Shown: positions 14,076 through 14,988 of the stretch, one piece after another | Position numbering within the stretch: position 1 is the stretch's first letter | How the letters are laid out: each line of letters opens with the position of its first letter | From: an uncultured Desulfobacterales bacterium | GTDB lineage: Bacteria; Desulfobacterota; Desulfobacteria; Desulfobacterales; JAFDCJ01 | Reading direction: 5' to 3' | NCBI GenBank assembly: GCA_945787595.1 | Contig: CALZJV010000087.1 | Coordinates: 1-14,988, forward strand | Length of the DNA stretch: 14,988 nucleotides | Notes under the pieces: generated by a model | Seen by the model: only the letters and a program-made list of their open reading frames with translations | Database searches by the model: none | Told to the model about the DNA's origin: nothing | Made by a program: the position numbers and the translations under genes

Positions 14076-14526
14076 AAGCTTCCGCCGCTACTTGTTGGTT
14101 GTCCACCCGGCTTTCTGAGGTTGTTGGACTGACGTCCTGATTTGATTCGATGACCTGCGAAGGATCTGAAATTTCAACGACACTCTCATGCTCGGTTTCT
14201 AGGGGTGTCGGTTCATTGATCGGTTCAGGCGCCTGCTCAGCTGAGTATGCAGCCGTCGGTGGATCGGAATCGTCAGGTTCAAGGTTTTCTACAACCGCTG
14301 CCACTGTATTTGCGGGCTCTTCAGTCCTTGTAATATCCGGAAGGGGCTCATCCGGCTGCATGAGTGGCGTCTGCTTTGGATAGGATATTGTTTCCACCGG
14401 CGTTATTTTGTCGGTTTGCAGCGATGGGGCTCCCGCTGAAACAACCGCGCCGCAATATGCACAGGCCGCAGCGGTATCATTTGTGGAATGACCACATTTG
14501 GGGCAGCTTTTGAGATTTGTATTCAT
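14041..14526 (-). CDS. N-terminal part of the same protein: zinc ribbon plus acidic linker
   Basis: AAGGAG eight bases before the ATG at 14526 marks a good start. Residues 8-25 form a zinc ribbon: C8-P-K-C11-G and C22-A-Y-C25-G. After it comes an acidic, Pro/Glu/Thr-rich, low-complexity region to the end at 14041, with no further domain. The frame closes with TAG only because of the apparent +1 shift near GAAGCTTTTGAGAAAG (minus strand), where a run of four T (four A at 14074-14077 on the plus strand) may carry one base too many. Zinc-ribbon plus disordered acidic plus coiled-coil proteins of this kind are usually cytoplasmic scaffolds of unknown function. It is divergent from ispF and has its own regulatory gap. 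Confidence 0.65.
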   Translation of the reverse strand: MNTNLKSCPKCGHSTNDTAAACAYCGAVVSAGAPSLQTDKITPVETISYPKQTPLMQPDEPLPDITRTEEPANTVAAVVENLEPDDSDPPTAAYSAEQAPEPINEPTPLETEHESVVEISDPSQVIESNQDVSPTTSESRVDNQQVAAEAFEKVRGQNSGS

Positions 14527-14890
14527 TTTTATTGCTCCTTAGCGATTTTTTACGATCATCAATAGTTTAAAGCGATTATAAATATAAAATTCAAATTAAT
14601 ATGCAGCATTACCAAGACTTTGAACAACAGATCGAACCGGATTGCAGCTCTGCATATTAGTTTACCAAAGAAGAATGAATGATGTCAAATTTCAAATATA
14701 AAATCATTTCAAATCAAGTAGTTATATAATCGCCCATCTTGCGATTGACATTAGCCCCGGGGTTCGATAGTTTTGCATGTCATTATATAAGTCCGAAATA
14801 TCGACAAGGCGAAATGATGTTGAATTGCAGTCGATGGTATAAAGAAAATCCTTTCATCGAATACTTAATTCAATTCAAAAGGAATATTGA
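14527..14890. other. Divergent intergenic region between the zinc-ribbon gene and ispF
   Basis: About 365 AT-rich bases containing promoters for both directions. Besides the extended -10 before ispF, a perfect TTGACA occurs at 14745-14750, but with only a weak -10 (TAGTTT at 14768-14773). No RNA gene or hairpin of note. Confidence 0.45.
14835..14843 (+). promoter_or_regulatory. Extended -10 promoter for ispF
   Basis: TGGTATAAA fits the extended -10 pattern TGnTATAAT with one mismatch, about 48 bases before the ispF ATG. The -35 at normal spacing is poor (TGATGT), as is common with extended -10 promoters. Confidence 0.4.
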
Positions 14891-14988
14891 ATGCGAACCG
14901 GAATAGGGTATGATGTCCACCGGCTGGTGACGGGACGAAAACTGGTGTTGGGAGGCACTGTCATTCCCTTTGATAAAGGATTGCTGGG
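14891..14988 (+). CDS. ispF: 2-C-methyl-D-erythritol 2,4-cyclodiphosphate synthase, N-terminal part (cut by window edge)
   Basis: The ATG at 14891 follows AAAGGAA (14877-14883). The 32 visible residues start [20 protein letters not shown], then [12 protein letters not shown], which is the conserved IspF N-terminus: the D8-V-H10 motif supplies two ligands of the active-site zinc. The enzyme makes the 2,4-cyclodiphosphate in the MEP pathway of isoprenoid synthesis and acts as a trimer in the cytoplasm. It marks a return to core chromosome after the accessory region. An intact gene would run ~480 bases, mostly outside the window. Confidence 0.93.
   Translation, partial: MRTGIGYDVHRLVTGRKLVLGGTVIPFDKGLL

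Noticed and set aside
13250..14118. Long plus-strand frames opposite the zinc-ribbon gene
   Set aside because: They mirror low-complexity acidic and Lys-rich coding sequence; the translations are Ser/Arg/Leu-rich and lack starts with ribosome-binding sites.

Overview
The window looks like an accessory, transposon-littered stretch of a Gram-negative chromosome. The best guess is a sulfate-reducing or related deltaproteobacterium (Desulfobacterota). That guess rests on the gene mix (Lcl/DUF1566 lipoprotein-like protein, NfeD, DUF433/DUF5615 pair, zinc-ribbon protein next to ispF) and cannot be proven from the sequence alone. Core chromosome is clear only at the right edge, where ispF of the MEP isoprenoid pathway begins.

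Left part (1-3850): the C-terminal part of an ISKra4-family transposase and its putative right end, then a compact two-gene operon: an unrecognised 402-residue protein with tandem [IV]F[TV]xxx hexapeptides, and a radical SAM enzyme with a CX3CX2C cluster and SPASM-like C-terminal cysteines. A small overlapping reading frame may follow. This pair is the best candidate for an undescribed system, probably peptide or protein modification. Downstream is a frameshifted, truncated TIR-like gene that resembles the TIR-like FxsC proteins known beside radical SAM enzymes in FxsABC peptide systems. The operon and the TIR fragment are GC-rich and separated by AT-rich DNA, which suggests transfer.

Middle part (3850-9175): a graveyard of fragments. 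It holds a truncated ClpP-like/LprI fusion abutting a tyrosine-recombinase N-terminus, a truncated pRiA4b ORF-3 gene beside a second copy of the IS end, a nitronate monooxygenase broken by a deletion, and the C-terminal tail of an exported repeat protein. Two apparently intact genes lie among them: an NfeD-like membrane protein and a secreted Lcl/DUF1566 protein.

Right part (9176-12800): a DUF433/DUF5615 (VapBC-like) toxin-antitoxin pair sits beside a serine resolvase that is divergent from a truncated Tn3-family transposase N-terminus, i.e. a Tn3 transposon remnant with its toxin-antitoxin passenger. Next come a complete DDE integrase-core transposase and a HigA antitoxin whose HigB toxin survives only as its last ~20 codons.

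Far right (12978-14988): a zinc-ribbon, acidic/coiled-coil protein split by a +1 frameshift, transcribed leftward, and divergently ispF. No tRNA, rRNA or CRISPR array was seen.
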